Notes: generated from the letters alone by a model not told the origin. A stretch of 32,317 nt of DNA from Conidiobolus incongruus B7586 (GCA_000697335.1 JNEM01011329.1:1-32317), one strand, 5' to 3'. Numbered from the stretch's first letter, positions 1 through 17,979 are shown. Made by a program: numbers and translations.

Positions 1-3000
1 TATATAATTTTAATTTTAGGACTTATTTTTATGAGTTAATATATATATAAATATTATAATAATTATTACTTAATCAATACTTTTATTAAATTTTATTATT
101 CGAGACTTAATTAACTAAATTAAACCTTATTAATATTTTACTAGTTTATATTTAAATAACCTTACTATTACTTAGCTAAGTATACTTATGCTTATATATT
201 TCACTTAGTTATAAAAAAGACTTGGATCCTTCTTTCTCTCATTCTCTCTCTAGTTCTCATATTTAGACATTATCTTTTAATATAAATAAATCTTTTTGCT
301 AAACTATTAATATATATTTTTATTATTAATAATTAATACCTTGATTTTAAAGGATTAAATTATTATATTTCCTAAAGCATTAAGAGACCTATTTCCTCTA
401 CCTTTGATTCTTGTTATTCACTTATAATGTATATATATATATATTTCAAATATTCATTGTTTTATATATTATCTTTTAAATTATACTTCAAATTAATATT
501 ATAATTTAAATATAAAAAATTAAAATATTTATTATTTTTTTCTAATTAATCTTAAAATAAATTCCAAATTATATATTTATTTAGTATAACTATTAAAATA
601 GATATTAAAAGAGATTAAATTATTATATTTCCAAAAAAATATTAAATACTTTAATATTTAAAATTATTTTAATAAAATTTAACTTGAAAAATAAATTTAA
701 AAATTTAAAAATTTAAAATTAATTTGATAATTGATTTTAAATTATTTAATATTTTTATATAATATTAATAATAATAGAATTTTTATAATATATTTTCTTA
801 CTCAATAATTATACATACTTGCAAGCTAATTTAAGATCATAATTATAACTTGGAAACACTTTTAAGTTAATACCATTGGATTATTAAATAGCTTTTGCCT
901 AACTTAATATAAATGCCCAATTTGTTTAAAGGCGATAGTTAAAAACATTTGTATTATTAATAAAATTAGCTTGATAATAAAGAGGTTAAATTGCCATTAT
1001 CAGCAATAATACTTATTGATTTATAAACAAATTGAATAAATAACTTAAGATTTTAATAATGAAAATAATAAGAAATTAGTTCTTAAATTCTTCCACATTT
1101 AATAAAGCTGATAAAATTGACTTTAACCTCCCATCACTCCTTATGGGATTATATATAAAATTTTATATTTTCTTATTCATGTTAATTCTTTTTTGTAAAG
1201 ATTTGCGACTTATATTTGGCACTAAGATTGAGTTTGTATATAAGGTTCTGATAGTTGTAATAGACTTTCACATATTTAATACTCTAGGCGAACATTATTC
1301 TTGGCTCTCTGAACCAGCGTTATTTTATATTTATTTTGTCTGAATAAGGATATTATGTTTAAATTCAATTTTAAATACTAAATAATTGTACAAATTATAA
1401 GGATATTAAAATTTTTCTATATGTGGTTGGATTTCTGAATATTGAACACTTATTAATATTTGATTAAGTTGAGGAATAATCAAATATCAAATTTGGAAAA
1501 TTAAATAAAACTGGGTTGTTACTTTCTTGATATATTATTGATAATTTGTAATCAAAATTTAATCAAGCGTAATATTGATCTTATTCGACATATATAAATT
1601 ATTTAAATCTAAAATTTAAGACAAAGGAACTCGTTATATTTTGAGAAAAGGATAAACTTGATTATTACCATTAAATTAAATTTAGATATATTTTATTAAT
1701 ATTATAGATTGTTTGTAATATATTATAATTTTATTATACTAAGCAGAATCAAGGCAATTTCAATATCATTTGAATATTTTAATATATCATTTTTGCTATA
1801 TTTGACATCAAACAAATTATTCACTTCATTGATTCACAATATATAATATTAGATAGTATTTATTACACTTTAATCGTTCAACAACATATCTTATATTAAA
1901 GACTAACAATTAATTGCAATAATATTGGCTAGTATTCTACATCAAATTAAATATTATTGAAATATAATCTGGAATTAATAAAGAAGCGATTAATGTATAA
2001 AATAAATTCCAATAATATTCAGTTAAATATATATTAATAATTTCAAACTAAAATTTAAATTGTTTTTTATATTTCAACCTATATAAACATTATTTAGATT
2101 CCATAAAATTATAAACTTGAAAAAAAAATCAATTTAGCATTAGTGTATACTATACTTAATATCATTAATATATTATATCAGATTCAATGATATCTTTTCA
2201 ATAAATATTTTAATGTTGCTAGTTTTTTTAGTTCCAGAATATAGGGTCAAATATATGTATATTTATGTATAATTATGATTATTGCGTATAGTTTATTATA
2301 ATATATATGATTATTCAGAATATATTAGCTCACGGGATGTCTTTTGCAATTAATGATACTTAAATATATGATTGATATAGTTTAGGTTATATTTAATTAG
2401 AGCAAATAACAGTAGGATAATAGCATAAATAATTTAAGTATATTTCAATAATATGATATAATATCCAAATTCTAAAAATAAAAATATACAAGTATTAAAT
2501 AAAATATTAACATTAGTAATTAATCTTGTTATTTTTTCATTGAAAATGCTGCGATAACCTATTATAGTTTAAACTTTCAATATTCAAATTTTAATGTTCA
2601 TTATATCTGTGAAGAGCTTTAATGATTTGAAATCATATTCAATTTCATAAACTGGTTTTGATGCTTCAATCAAATCTATTTTATATTTTTATAATTTTAA
2701 ATTTTTCTTAATTATTATGAAAATTGAATATTTTCAAATTAACTAGCATAAAACTTGTTAATAATAATAAATTTCAAATATAATAGTTAACTGTGCCAAT
2801 TTAGAAATATGGCTCATTTTTAATAGCCCATATATTTATTTTATGTTGAATTTTAAACAGATTAAATATAATATCTTGTATTATAGCGATAAGAAAAATA
2901 TTTTTAAATAAATATAACTTTAATATAAATTTAAATAGAATAATTTTATTTATAATTGGTAAGACAATTTTAATAATATAAAGTCTTAAATATATATATA

Positions 3001-4640
3001 TATATATATATATCATTTAAAATGAAAATTTATTGTTGAATTAAAATTATGTTATTTAATACTTTTGAACCACTGTCTTAGAACTATACATTACGTTTGC
3101 AGCATTAAAATTATATTAGGATCAAGGCCCTGACCCTTGGATGAGGTACGATTATTATATCTTAAGTAATATCTACTATGCCATTGTGTATTTATATGGT
3201 ATAATTACCTTATAATATGCTAATTAGATTTATAGAAATGAATAATATATTAATCAAATGATCAAGTGTTAAAAATAAAAAAATTAGAATGATAACAGCA
3301 ATGGATATACAATTTAAAAATATTAAGTGTATTTTGAATAAGATTAAAAAAATTTTTTTTATATTAATAAAATTATTTATTATATCAATATTATTATTTT
3401 TGATTTAATGAAAAGTAATCTATTATGAATTAAATTATACCTTTTTGAAATACCAGAACTTTCAATAGATATCAGCCATCATAATTTAAACATATTCAAG
3501 AAGGCATATTTTGCATAAACTAATATATTTAAAAAAATCAAGTATTATTAAAATATGTATTAGTTGACATAGAGCATTAAGTCAATGAAATAGATAATCT
3601 TAAAATAGATTATAATTTGCATTATTAAATTATGTTATTATTGACATTATTATTTATTTTACAAATACTAATATTGCATTTATCTTTTAAGCATTTAATA
3701 ATTTTAATTGTTAAAATTTAAATTTAATTCATATCAAAATAATAGTATAAATGTGAAAATAATATTATGTTTTTCATTATATTGAGGTATATTGTTTTAA
3801 TATATCTTGTTTTTTAAACCATGTTTTATGGTCTAAGCAATTAGAGAATGATTTATTTATAGCTTCACTCACAGTTTTCAAATGATGTGAATGATACGGG
3901 AGTCTAGAAATTATCCCAAGACTACATATAAAATGATGTAATCAAACGGAATAAAAAAGGTAATTTTTAACAATATTCATATTTTTATTAATTTATTATA
4001 CTCAAAAATAAGATTATTATATTAATTTGACATATTATTATGTGTTTATTTTTAATATAAATATATCTAAACATTGATCAGGAGTGAGATAGGGGTTATG
4101 AAAGAAATTAAATTAATATCTTATAAATAATCATGAATATAGAATTTTATCCAATTAGAAGTACAAAATAGGTTTACATGAATGTTAAATGAGCTAAATA
4201 TAGATAATTAATGTTTGAATTAGAATAATTTTAGATATTTTTTCTTAATTTGTGTAACTTAATATATTAATGATTAGAAATTAATCATTTACTATATTTG
4301 GATTTTGAATCATGTTCTCCACCTCTCCATCTCTCCTCACTATAAACTCAATGACACGATTATTCAAATATCAAACTGATGAAATCATTCCTCCTTCACC
4401 CTTAGAATCTAATATGAATAATTAATAAAGAGTTCAAGAACTAAATTAACGAAATTAATCATAATGATAACTATTAATTAAACTAATAAAATGAATTATT
4501 AAACATTTTAAATAATGATTAATTATTCAATTTAATTCAAGTTCCTTTATTATAAAATACAACTAATCTATTAATAGAATGGCAAATAATTTGAGTTCAA
4601 TTTATGAGTAAAGGTATTTATAATCTTATCATCAAATTAC
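1..4640. other. AT-rich intergenic DNA, no gene recognised
   Basis: Base composition is very AT-rich throughout. Open frames are short and hydrophobic, as expected by chance in such DNA. I see no family-level protein similarity, tRNA or terminal repeats. A short TA tract lies near 429-444 and a longer one at 2991-3013. Confidence 0.6.
2991..3013. repeat. (TA)n microsatellite
   Basis: An uninterrupted TA dinucleotide tract of about 23 nt in intergenic DNA. Confidence 0.9.
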
Positions 4641-4649
4641 TAAGAAACA

Positions 4650-5262
4650 AAATGATCGAGCAGCCTTCCTTTATATCCCTTAATTGAATAATATACTGTC
4701 TTAGATAACAAACAAGAGTAATTCTTCCTCTAAAAATATCCTGTCAATCATTGAGAAAATCTGCTCATTCCATATTAGTCATGTAGATGTTCATCATTGT
4801 AATATACCTGAAAAAGTTATAGAACAGATGTCGTAGATGAAATTTTGGATTTAGAGCAAAATATTAGACTCTAAAAAGTTGCACTGGATTCTACTTAGTC
4901 CTTATTAATTAATAGTGATAAAAGGCTATTCCATGTAATAGCTACTCCATCTGTAATTGATACATCAATGATAATGTGAACATTATCAAATAATCTGCAA
5001 AATAATTGTTAAAATGAGATAGAAACTCAATATTAAATCATTTTATATTAATGAATAAAGGTTTTATTTTAATATATATGATCATTAATTTGCATTTTAA
5101 TCAAATATAACCAGCTCTCTTCATCATAAGAATTAAGAGAGAGAATTTACCAGCCTACAATTATTCTTCTGCTACTCAGCCAAATAGACTGAAGAAATGG
5201 CAGAAGTGAGTAGGAAGAGTACAAAACATATATTAATATTTTGCTCGAGTCAATATTAAATT
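4650..5262 (-). pseudogene. possible decayed or unresolved small secreted-protein gene
   Basis: This stretch is weak. On the minus strand near 5237-5180 a frame reads as a hydrophobic, signal-peptide-like run (CFVLFLLTSAISSVYLA). After a good-looking acceptor (TTTTGCAG, ending about 4994) a second open stretch begins LFDNVHIIIDVSITDG and ends at a TAA. Codons there have a purine-N-pyrimidine pattern. A GTAGCA donor after the signal-like run would join the two in phase, but there is no in-frame ATG and further downstream frames are closed. It could be a relic, a gene with an unseen first exon, or chance. I do not recognise the family. Confidence 0.2.
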
Positions 5263-5349
5263 AGATATTAAATTTTAGAAGGTATTAGTAGGAATATATA
5301 TAAGGATGGGTAATGTTAAATGAATGTTAAACAATATGAAGGAGATGAA

Positions 5350-6087
5350 CTATATGGATTTCCTTGACTTTTCATACTCTTGAAGTTGAGCTAAAAGGTT
5401 TAGATTGGGAGAAACAACATCGCTTCTGGACTTGACTAATTGATAAGCTTCGGAGAAGGGGATATTTAATTGCTTCATAGCATAGCCCATGACCAAACTA
5501 GCGGATCTGGAAACACCACACTGACAATGAATTAAGACGGATTGACCTTTAGAGAGAGCGAGATCGATAAAGCTAAAAGCTGAAGCAAAATATTCAAGAA
5601 TATTGTCTTGACTATGATCCCAATATAGTTTTTTAATATAAATTTTTTTATGCTGGAAAGAGCTGCCCAATTGAATTTCTTTTAGAAATTGGCTGGTATT
5701 AGAATCAGAAACGACCGCATAGGTATGATGATAAATTGAATAATCTCCCAAAGGTGATTCGATTTCTTTGGCAACATTAAGTACAAACCCGATGTTAAGT
5801 TCAGTTAAGACTTTAACGTTGCTGGCATTACCAACATCTCCAAGGTACACTCCAGGAAGGATTTCGACAGGTTTTTCAGCATAAATTTTGCGCTGTGGTT
5901 GAAACCAATGAGGAAGGGAAGTAGCAGGAGAAGGTTGAGACGCTTCAAGGGTAGCGGCGCTAGTAGAAATTGATAATAAAGAGGAAGGAACATTGCCTCG
6001 TTTATTCCTTCTCTTTTGAAATAAGTTGGAAGAAGAAGGTGAACGAGGTAAAAGATGAATTGAAGAAGTGGCGGAAGAAACAAGCAT
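5350..6087 (-). CDS. dual-specificity MAP-kinase phosphatase (Pmp1/Msg5-like)
   Basis: A 245-residue single-exon protein. Residues about 74-240 form a dual-specificity phosphatase domain. The P-loop HCQCGVSRSAS has catalytic Cys188 and Arg194, and Asp157 in the WDHSQ segment is the likely general acid. The HCQCGVSRSAS form is the one I associate with fungal MAPK phosphatases (yeast Msg5/Sdp1, fission yeast Pmp1), which remove phosphate from the Thr and Tyr of the MAPK activation loop. The N-terminal 70 residues are Ser/Pro-rich and disordered. They hold a basic cluster (QKRRNKR, 24-30) followed by VPSSLLSI, which could be a MAPK docking (D) motif; that is inference. The segment 128-155 is a little longer than usual between the core strands but stays in frame. 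ATG at 6087 is the first in frame. The stop is TAG. No close neighbour gene suggests a partner. Confidence 0.88.
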   Translation of the reverse strand: MLVSSATSSIHLLPRSPSSSNLFQKRRNKRGNVPSSLLSISTSAATLEASQPSPATSLPHWFQPQRKIYAEKPVEILPGVYLGDVGNASNVKVLTELNIGFVLNVAKEIESPLGDYSIYHHTYAVVSDSNTSQFLKEIQLGSSFQHKKIYIKKLYWDHSQDNILEYFASAFSFIDLALSKGQSVLIHCQCGVSRSASLVMGYAMKQLNIPFSEAYQLVKSRSDVVSPNLNLLAQLQEYEKSRKSI

Positions 6088-6330
6088 ATTTAATGATGAT
6101 GGATTGAAAATAAAAGCAAAAGGTATCGAAGGTATTAATCGACAGTTATATAATAATAAATGTAAATGTAGTTTTGGTCAACAAAATTACACAGCTAAAT
6201 AATCAATTCAACTCAATGTAATGCGACAACTAACAAAACTGTTAAGCAATAGCGCTACGGAAGGAAAAATTAGAAGGAGGAAAATAGTAATATTGAGTGG
6301 AATTAACCATTTATTAAGCTTCAGCCATTC

Positions 6331-6338
6331 TATTTATA
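6331..6338 (-). promoter_or_regulatory. TATA box candidate of the phosphatase gene
   Basis: The minus strand reads TATAAATAG. It lies about 244 nt upstream of the ATG, which implies a long 5' leader. A minus-strand CCAAT (plus ATTGG, 6404-6408) sits about 70 nt further upstream, a classic spacing. Confidence 0.5.
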
Positions 6339-6403
6339 TCCCTAAGTTTTGCTTAAATTATTTCTAGTTATGAGGTTTCCAAAAGAGGATTTTCTAATGT
6401 GTG

Positions 6404-6408
6404 ATTGG
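6404..6408 (-). promoter_or_regulatory. CCAAT box candidate
   Basis: Plus ATTGG, that is CCAAT on the phosphatase coding strand, about 66 nt upstream of the TATA candidate. A second motif of opposite orientation (ACCAAT, about 6425-6430) is close by. Confidence 0.4.
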
Positions 6409-6566
6409 TTAAATCAAAAATTCAACCAATTATATTGATAGATTTCAGTTGAACAATGTAAAATAAAAATGAAGGTATTAAAACCCATTACGTTAACCAC
6501 AAATAAATATTTTGGCATGATATTGAGCAATACAAATGAATTGACTGGGCGACATCCTTACCTCCC

Positions 6567-6594
6567 ATTGGCTATTTTTTGAGATTGAGCCAAT
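6567..6594. repeat. inverted CCAAT pair (ATTGGCT...AGCCAAT)
   Basis: A perfect 7-bp inverted repeat, ATTGGCT at 6567-6573 and AGCCAAT at 6588-6594, with a 14-nt spacer. Each arm contains a CCAAT core (HAP/NF-Y-type site) in opposite orientation. It lies about 480 nt upstream of the phosphatase ATG. Confidence 0.5.
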
Positions 6595-6599
6595 CACAA

Positions 6600-9500
6600 T
6601 TTTAGAGTAAATTAGGTAATATTTTTATGATAGATTAATTGGAATGTTTAAATTTATGATAAATTTCATTGATTGAAACTGGTCATACATTACACAAAGT
6701 TCAAATGTCAAGTAATTGAAGTAAAAATCACAGTTTGGGGTTACTTTAATATTGCCACATTGAAAACATCTTTGAAATTCATCGACAGCTTTTGTACTCC
6801 ATTTGAATTAGCCTTCAACTTTTGAACCTGTTTGAAGATTGAACGGATTACTATAGCGAATTATATCTCATTGAAGTACAAACATCCAAACCTTGTTTTG
6901 GATTTATTTACAAGATTTTACATTTAACAATACCAGTGATCAATATAAATTCCGTTTTTAATAATTAAATTTGTAATGATTTATATTAATAAACCAGTAT
7001 CATTAGATTTTGTTAAATTTGTTATCTCCCATTCCATTCATTACTTATTATAAATTGATATCTGTTTATATTTTTATTTTCAACTTTTATGCGTATATAA
7101 ACTTGAATTTTAATTTAAGCAGAAAATTTTCAATAATAAATTAAATTAAAATTTCATGAATAAGATATTAATTAGATTTTTCAAATTATTTCAGTATTAT
7201 ACAATTAATAATCTAAATTAACAATATTTTAATAACAATCAAAGTTAATATCTGGATAATTTTTAAAATAAAATTTGAGCCGAAACCATATTTGGCAACC
7301 CATAGTAAAAAATTTTTAATATCTCCAGTTTTTGGAAGAAAAATTGATTAATCACACTTTTTAATTTATTATTGTTAAGTGATTCATAGCTCTTTCTAGT
7401 AAAGGATGTAACTTAATGTAACTATATATTTTTATTTCATTTTTATATTAAGATTATTTTTAAAATTAATTGTGAATGAGTGAAGTTAACTTGAATTATC
7501 ATTCAATGGCTATTTATAGTATTTACTGGATATATTAAAATAAAAATAATAGTATATTTATAGACTCAAAACTCAATTATATTAAATACATTCAATTATA
7601 ATATGGATTTCTAAAATTTAATATAATTACTCTATTTAAACACTTAGATTAATATTGCATCATTTCAGATATTATATTTTACTAACAATTGATTATGGTT
7701 TTGATATCAAAAACAATTTTCTTATATTTAAAAATATTCCGTATAAATCACCTAAATTATGATATATCAAATAATCAAGATTTTAAAATAAATTCATACA
7801 TTATCCAGTTTTGATAATTGTGAAAACTTTGAAAGGTGATGATAACATTACATGAATTCAATATATAGAACAACAAATCAGTCAAATAATCAGTGAATTG
7901 AATAAATTAAGCCTGGTAACTTGCAAGATTCTCAAACAATACACAAGCTTTTCACACATTGAAATTTAATAATAATTATAATGATTGACATCTTAAAAAG
8001 GAATGCAACAGCTAAAAGCACTATAAAATTAGTTCATTTAATAATTAAATCATAAAAATTTTCAAATATTACTAATTAGCTTAATATCATGCCATTTTAA
8101 TTCAAGCTTAATGATATCATCATTTTGAAAAAAAATTTAAGGTTCAAAAATAATATAATAGAAGTGACATCATATTCTATGCTAAAAAATAAGAATTAAA
8201 TATTATTTATTATCAGAGATTAAAAGTTTTAATTTTACATTATTGTTATTATGAATTTAAGAGGAATTTTAAGTTGTTTTTTATCAAAATTTGTGTTATA
8301 AAATCTTTGATTTAATTAAAAAAAATTAGGTTTTAATCCACATACTGGATTATTATTGCCCAATTTAGAATCTTCTAGCTTAATACATATCATTGAATTA
8401 ATTATTTTTATGCAATGTATGTATAGCTAATTATTGACATCCAAGCTTAATTTTGAAATCAGTCAATTTAATTTTATATTGATTTTTTTAATCGAAATGA
8501 GAGAATTTTATATTTAGCATATTACGGTAACCTCAAACATAATTAAATCGAGATACTATGAGGATCGATAGTCAAACAACATGATCAAAAGTTATTCACT
8601 GATAATATCCAAAGCAATATTTGGGATTTATTAGAATGTTGATTAACAGTTCACCGATTTTCAATGGTAACGGCATTAATCTAGTATAAAACTTTACTAG
8701 TTTAATAGCTATATCATATCAAATTACTAATGAACTCTTCAATAGATATAGATATTATTACTAAAATTAACATTGGATTTAACATCAATATTCCTAACTA
8801 GAAAGTACTCATAGTTTAATTTTTACTAAAAAATTTAATCTCTGTTTCTAAAGTTATTTGGTTTGTCATAGTTAAATCCAAACCAAATTTAAAATTTCAA
8901 AGCATATTCTTTAATGCATTTAATCATTCTTGTTATAATATATAGTTGTTAAATATGCAACCAGTTTGTTTAAAGTTATGTGGCTTATTTTTTTATCATA
9001 AATTTTCTAAAATTCATAACTTAGAATTTTTTTTAGCATTTTTAACTTGTTGAATTGAGGCATTTTTATGTTATTAAATGACCCGTATAATCTCTGCTTT
9101 ATATTTTGTAATGTTATAATATTACAGTAGTTTTAATATTATTACAAATGCTTTGTTAAACGCAACTAGCATATGGTTCTAATTTTAAGCAATTAGAACA
9201 TTTATACATATTAAGTGATTTATTGAAAGTTTGATAATTTGTATTTCGAATGTAAAATTCGAAACTAGTGATAACCAAATTATACCATTATATTACTTTA
9301 CTAAATCTAGGAAGTGTCAATAAATATATAGCTATTTAATATAAACAAGAGTCTTTAATATAATAACATTCAAATTATAGCGATATCAATTTAATTAATC
9401 TTTTTGATTCTTGGACATTTTATTAAATTTATTAATATATTCCAAAATTGGTAATTCATATTAAGTATAATAAGATCAATATCAATATTTCTTAAAATGA

Positions 9501-9800
9501 AGATTAAACCTGTATTCAACTGTAATTTATATTTATCACTCTGACAAATTACTAATTTTTAAATATATTTTATAATTCATTTATATTACATAATCATAGT
9601 ATATTAATTTGTATTTTTAATCATTTAAATTAAATTTTAACATACAAAAATCAAGAACTTTATCCTTTTCAATTATTTACATGAAATTATAGATTCAAAT
9701 TGAATTATTAATAATAACAACTATGTTATATGAGATTTTTTAAAAATTTAAACATAAATACTGTGAGAGAATATTAAAGGAGTTAAATTATTTCTCAATA
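6600..9800. other. AT-rich intergenic DNA, no gene recognised
   Basis: Nothing with coding composition or family-level similarity is seen in either strand. A small perfect inverted repeat occurs at 9244-9264. Confidence 0.55.
9244..9264. repeat. short perfect inverted repeat
   Basis: TTTCGAAT (9244-9251) and ATTCGAAA (9257-9264) separated by five bases. It could form a small hairpin or a dyad binding site. No gene is nearby. Confidence 0.5.
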
Positions 9801-9805
9801 ATATT

Positions 9806-10085
9806 TTACCATTGGTTATCCAGATCAATTTCAGGATTGAAGCGGTAATCGTCTAGCCAATTATATTGTTCAAGATCTCCCCTACCTATCTTGCTGTTCT
9901 TAGATAGAGTGCTATACTATTTGTTATACACAATGGCATCTTTAAATCTATTCTACATCCAATCAATCCATATTCCATGCATCATTTAAATATTCACAAG
10001 GATATGTTAAACTCATCTTATTATAATTATGGTTAATGCCATCCATTTCACCATAAATCAACCATAAATTAATTAATTATAAAGA
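9806..10085 (-). pseudogene. possible coding relic, family not recognised
   Basis: On the minus strand two adjacent stretches of about 35-40 open codons in different frames have coding-like codon patterns. The upstream one includes YGEMDGINHNYNKMSL; the downstream one ends GDLEQYNWLDDYRFNPEI... and a TAA at 9806-9808. No splice pair that I tried joins them in phase. It may be a decayed gene or chance. Confidence 0.22.
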
Positions 10086-10089
10086 TTTT

Positions 10090-15604
<5,515 letters not shown>

Positions 15605-15646
15605 ATCATTATAAATATTATATAGAATTTACCAATACCATTTTTT

Positions 15647-15652
15647 AATAAA
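15647..15652 (+). terminator. polyadenylation signal candidate
   Basis: AATAAA 43 nt past the helicase stop codon. Confidence 0.5.
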
Positions 15653-16140
15653 CAGTCATACTTACTAAATATTAATTAATCAATATATTTTAAACACATT
15701 TTATTAAAATATGTAGATAAATTTCATTTTGATAATAGAATATAATTTTTTTTATATCCATTAAACTCTTAGCTTTAATATTATTAAATAAATTCATTTT
15801 AATCAATTGAATTCAATATTTGAAATTATTTGTATTAATAAGATCGCCGGTTCAAATATCCCCAAATTATATCTTGATGTAATTAACAAATAGCAATATA
15901 TTATTCAAATAAAAACCCGTATGGCATTAAATATTTTCAAGTAGTGATATCTACTGATATTTTGTTAATATTATGGATATTATATTTATTCAATTGATCA
16001 TTATTAGCGATGGATGATACAAAATAATAGAAAACATTAATAATAATCTGATATAAACTTTTGCAATAAATATGCTTAACTTATAAATATTCAGACATGC
16101 TCTAATGTCTAATATTCGATATCTTATGATAGATTAAGCT
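15653..16140. other. intergenic, nothing recognised
   Basis: AT-rich spacer between the helicase and the convergent first C2 gene. No RNA gene or repeat recognised. Confidence 0.6.
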
Positions 16141-16503
16141 CTAAATAACCTTCAATCTTAACAAAACTTCCCCAGTGATTTGATTATTCACACCAATCTT
16201 AAACCAATTCTCAATGAATCCATTCTTCAACACCTCCTTTACATCAATCTTACAACATCCAGTATCATCATCCATTAAAATATCTTCATCATAAATTTTC
16301 ACTTTCAATACATCTTCCTCCTTTACATTCAATTCGAATACTTCGTTAAAATCGCAAGAACTTCCAGCGTTTTCGTAAGTTTTGGTCTTGTACTTCTGAA
16401 GTAATCCAGCTTGGATAACGACATAAAGATCGTTTTTGCCAGATACTCCTGATTTGTTAATAATGTTGCGTAAAGATATAACAGTAATTTGAATTTTAGT
16501 CAT
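16141..16503 (-). CDS. stand-alone C2-domain protein, divergent copy
   Basis: A 120-residue protein that is a single C2 domain with almost nothing outside it. It is the most divergent of five tandem paralogues. Residues 1-12 match the first strand (MTKIQITVISLR). In loop 1 the first calcium-binding Asp seen in the other copies (position 18) is Ser, and the NDPY motif is NDLY, although Asp25 remains. Loop 3 still reads YDEDILMDDDTG with several Asp. C2 domains bind phospholipid membranes, often through calcium held by these Asp residues, so calcium binding here may be weakened; that is inference. It lacks a signal peptide and membrane segment and should be cytosolic or peripheral. The stop is TAG, as in all copies. 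Confidence 0.88.
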   Translation of the reverse strand: MTKIQITVISLRNIINKSGVSGKNDLYVVIQAGLLQKYKTKTYENAGSSCDFNEVFELNVKEEDVLKVKIYDEDILMDDDTGCCKIDVKEVLKNGFIENWFKIGVNNQITGEVLLRLKVI

Positions 16504-16591
16504 ATTTTAATTATTGATATTAGAATTTTTTAATCTTTGATTTTATAATATTGAATATTAAATTTTGCGATTTTCAACAAACCAACTAGTT

Positions 16592-16602
16592 GTATATATA
16601 TA
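16592..16602 (-). promoter_or_regulatory. TATA element of C2 copy 1
   Basis: An alternating TATATATATA run about 90-99 nt upstream of the ATG, at a position comparable to the TATA boxes of the other copies. Confidence 0.45.
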
Positions 16603-16603
16603 T

Positions 16604-17607
16604 AATCGAATTTACATTTCATTCTAATTAATATTATTTCAATAATGATATCATCAATTATCAATTTATTAGATCATTTCTTATTTTGATATTTAATCGC
16701 TTGGCAGCTTTTCAAAAACTTTTGAAGAGTAATATTTAGTAATAATAATAATAATATAATTTAAAATTTAATTTATTAAACTATATGATTCAAGATAATT
16801 TGATTAATAATAAATTCCTTTGTTGAATATAATAGGTAATTACTAATTAATCAATATAATCTTTAACAGGAATTAAATTTTATTAATAAATATTTAAATT
16901 GTGAAAAAACAGAATTTAATTGTTAAGATGTTTTCATTTCAACTAACAGTCATTCTAAAATTATATATAGTTATAATCTCATGACATTATTAAAATTTAT
17001 AATTTATGGTATATTTGTAATCAATTTAATTTAGACAGATTTTTCTTCATCACATCTACAATTGCTATTCCTAAGTTAGGCAATTGATGCAAATATTATA
17101 AGGGGCTATGATTGATAAGTGAGTAAGAACAGCGTGGCAATGTGCAAGAATTTATCATCACTTAATTTGAATAAGGCCATTTTTAAATTAAATTGTATCA
17201 TCAAAATTTCTAAAAAAGCCAGATATCTTTTAATTCAATCATAAATAGGATAATGTAAAAAATAATTATTCACGATATGATGTTTAAATAGAATACTTTT
17301 AATGCTATATATAAAAGGATTTCAATTAAAAAATTGGACTGATTTAAGAAAATTATCTTGTTAACATATGCATTATTATATATGTTTGTAAGATCAAATG
17401 AAGTCATGCGTCAAGTTTAAGTGATAACAGTTGAACATGAAATATATGAAGACTGACTATATGATTAAGTGAGAATTATCAGCAATCAATTCGTATCTAT
17501 TTCATATTATATCATTAACAACCTATTAAAAGAAATAAAAATGATATCTAGCTCAGTTTAAGATAATAATCTCAAATATATTTACTATGAATATAGGATA
17601 ACGAACT
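16604..17607. other. spacer between C2 copies 1 and 2
   Basis: AT-rich DNA, with nothing recognised apart from a short AAT run near 16738-16755. Confidence 0.55.
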
Positions 17608-17979
17608 CTAAAGCACACGAATTCTCAATAATACTTCTCCAGTGTTCTTAGCACCTTCACCAATCTGATACCAAGACTCCACAGCACCCTGCATAAAAAC
17701 CCCTCTCAAAGGGATTTTACAACTTCCAATCTTATCATCCTTGATAGTATCATCATCAAAAATTTGAACTTCCAAATCCTGGTCGTCCCTTACATCGAAT
17801 TCGAACGTTTCGTTAAAGTCGCAAGCGCTCCCAGCGTTCTTGTGCGTTTTGGTCTTGTACTTTTGAGCGTTTAGCATATGACCCACCTTTAGGGTGACGT
17901 AAGGGTCGTTCTTACCAAACAATCCGTCTTTGTTGGCTAGGTTGCGTGCTGATACTACGTGAACTTGAATTCTAGTCAT
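17608..17979 (-). CDS. stand-alone C2-domain protein, copy 2
   Basis: A 123-residue single C2 domain starting MTRIQVHVVSARNL. The loop-1 signature is KDGLFGKNDPYVTLK, and loop 3 reads FDDDTIKDDKIG, so the full set of acidic calcium ligands is present. The basic stretch QKYKTKTHKNAGS (about 39-51) lies between the second and third strands; in other C2 domains a lysine-rich patch of this kind binds phosphoinositides (family knowledge; not shown here). The domain ends at the last strand, EVLLRIRVL, immediately before TAG. It is single-exon, with GC and C-ending codons well above the flanks. Its likely role is calcium-dependent membrane association; the pathway is unknown. Confidence 0.92.
   Translation of the reverse strand: MTRIQVHVVSARNLANKDGLFGKNDPYVTLKVGHMLNAQKYKTKTHKNAGSACDFNETFEFDVRDDQDLEVQIFDDDTIKDDKIGSCKIPLRGVFMQGAVESWYQIGEGAKNTGEVLLRIRVL

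Noticed and set aside
1143-1343. 66-codon plus-strand open frame, very hydrophobic
   Set aside because: Phe/Ile/Leu-rich as any frame in such AT-rich DNA would be. No motif, no promoter and no neighbour support.
2801-3016. 71-codon minus-strand open frame
   Set aside because: It begins inside the TA microsatellite and has low-complexity Ile/Lys composition.
3121-3150. Short GC-rich patch with a CAAGG...CCTTG dyad
   Set aside because: Too short and isolated to assign as an RNA gene or element end.
15849-15861. GGTTCAAATATCC resembling a tRNA B box
   Set aside because: The spacing is wrong by inserted bases and no A box or cloverleaf can be drawn upstream.
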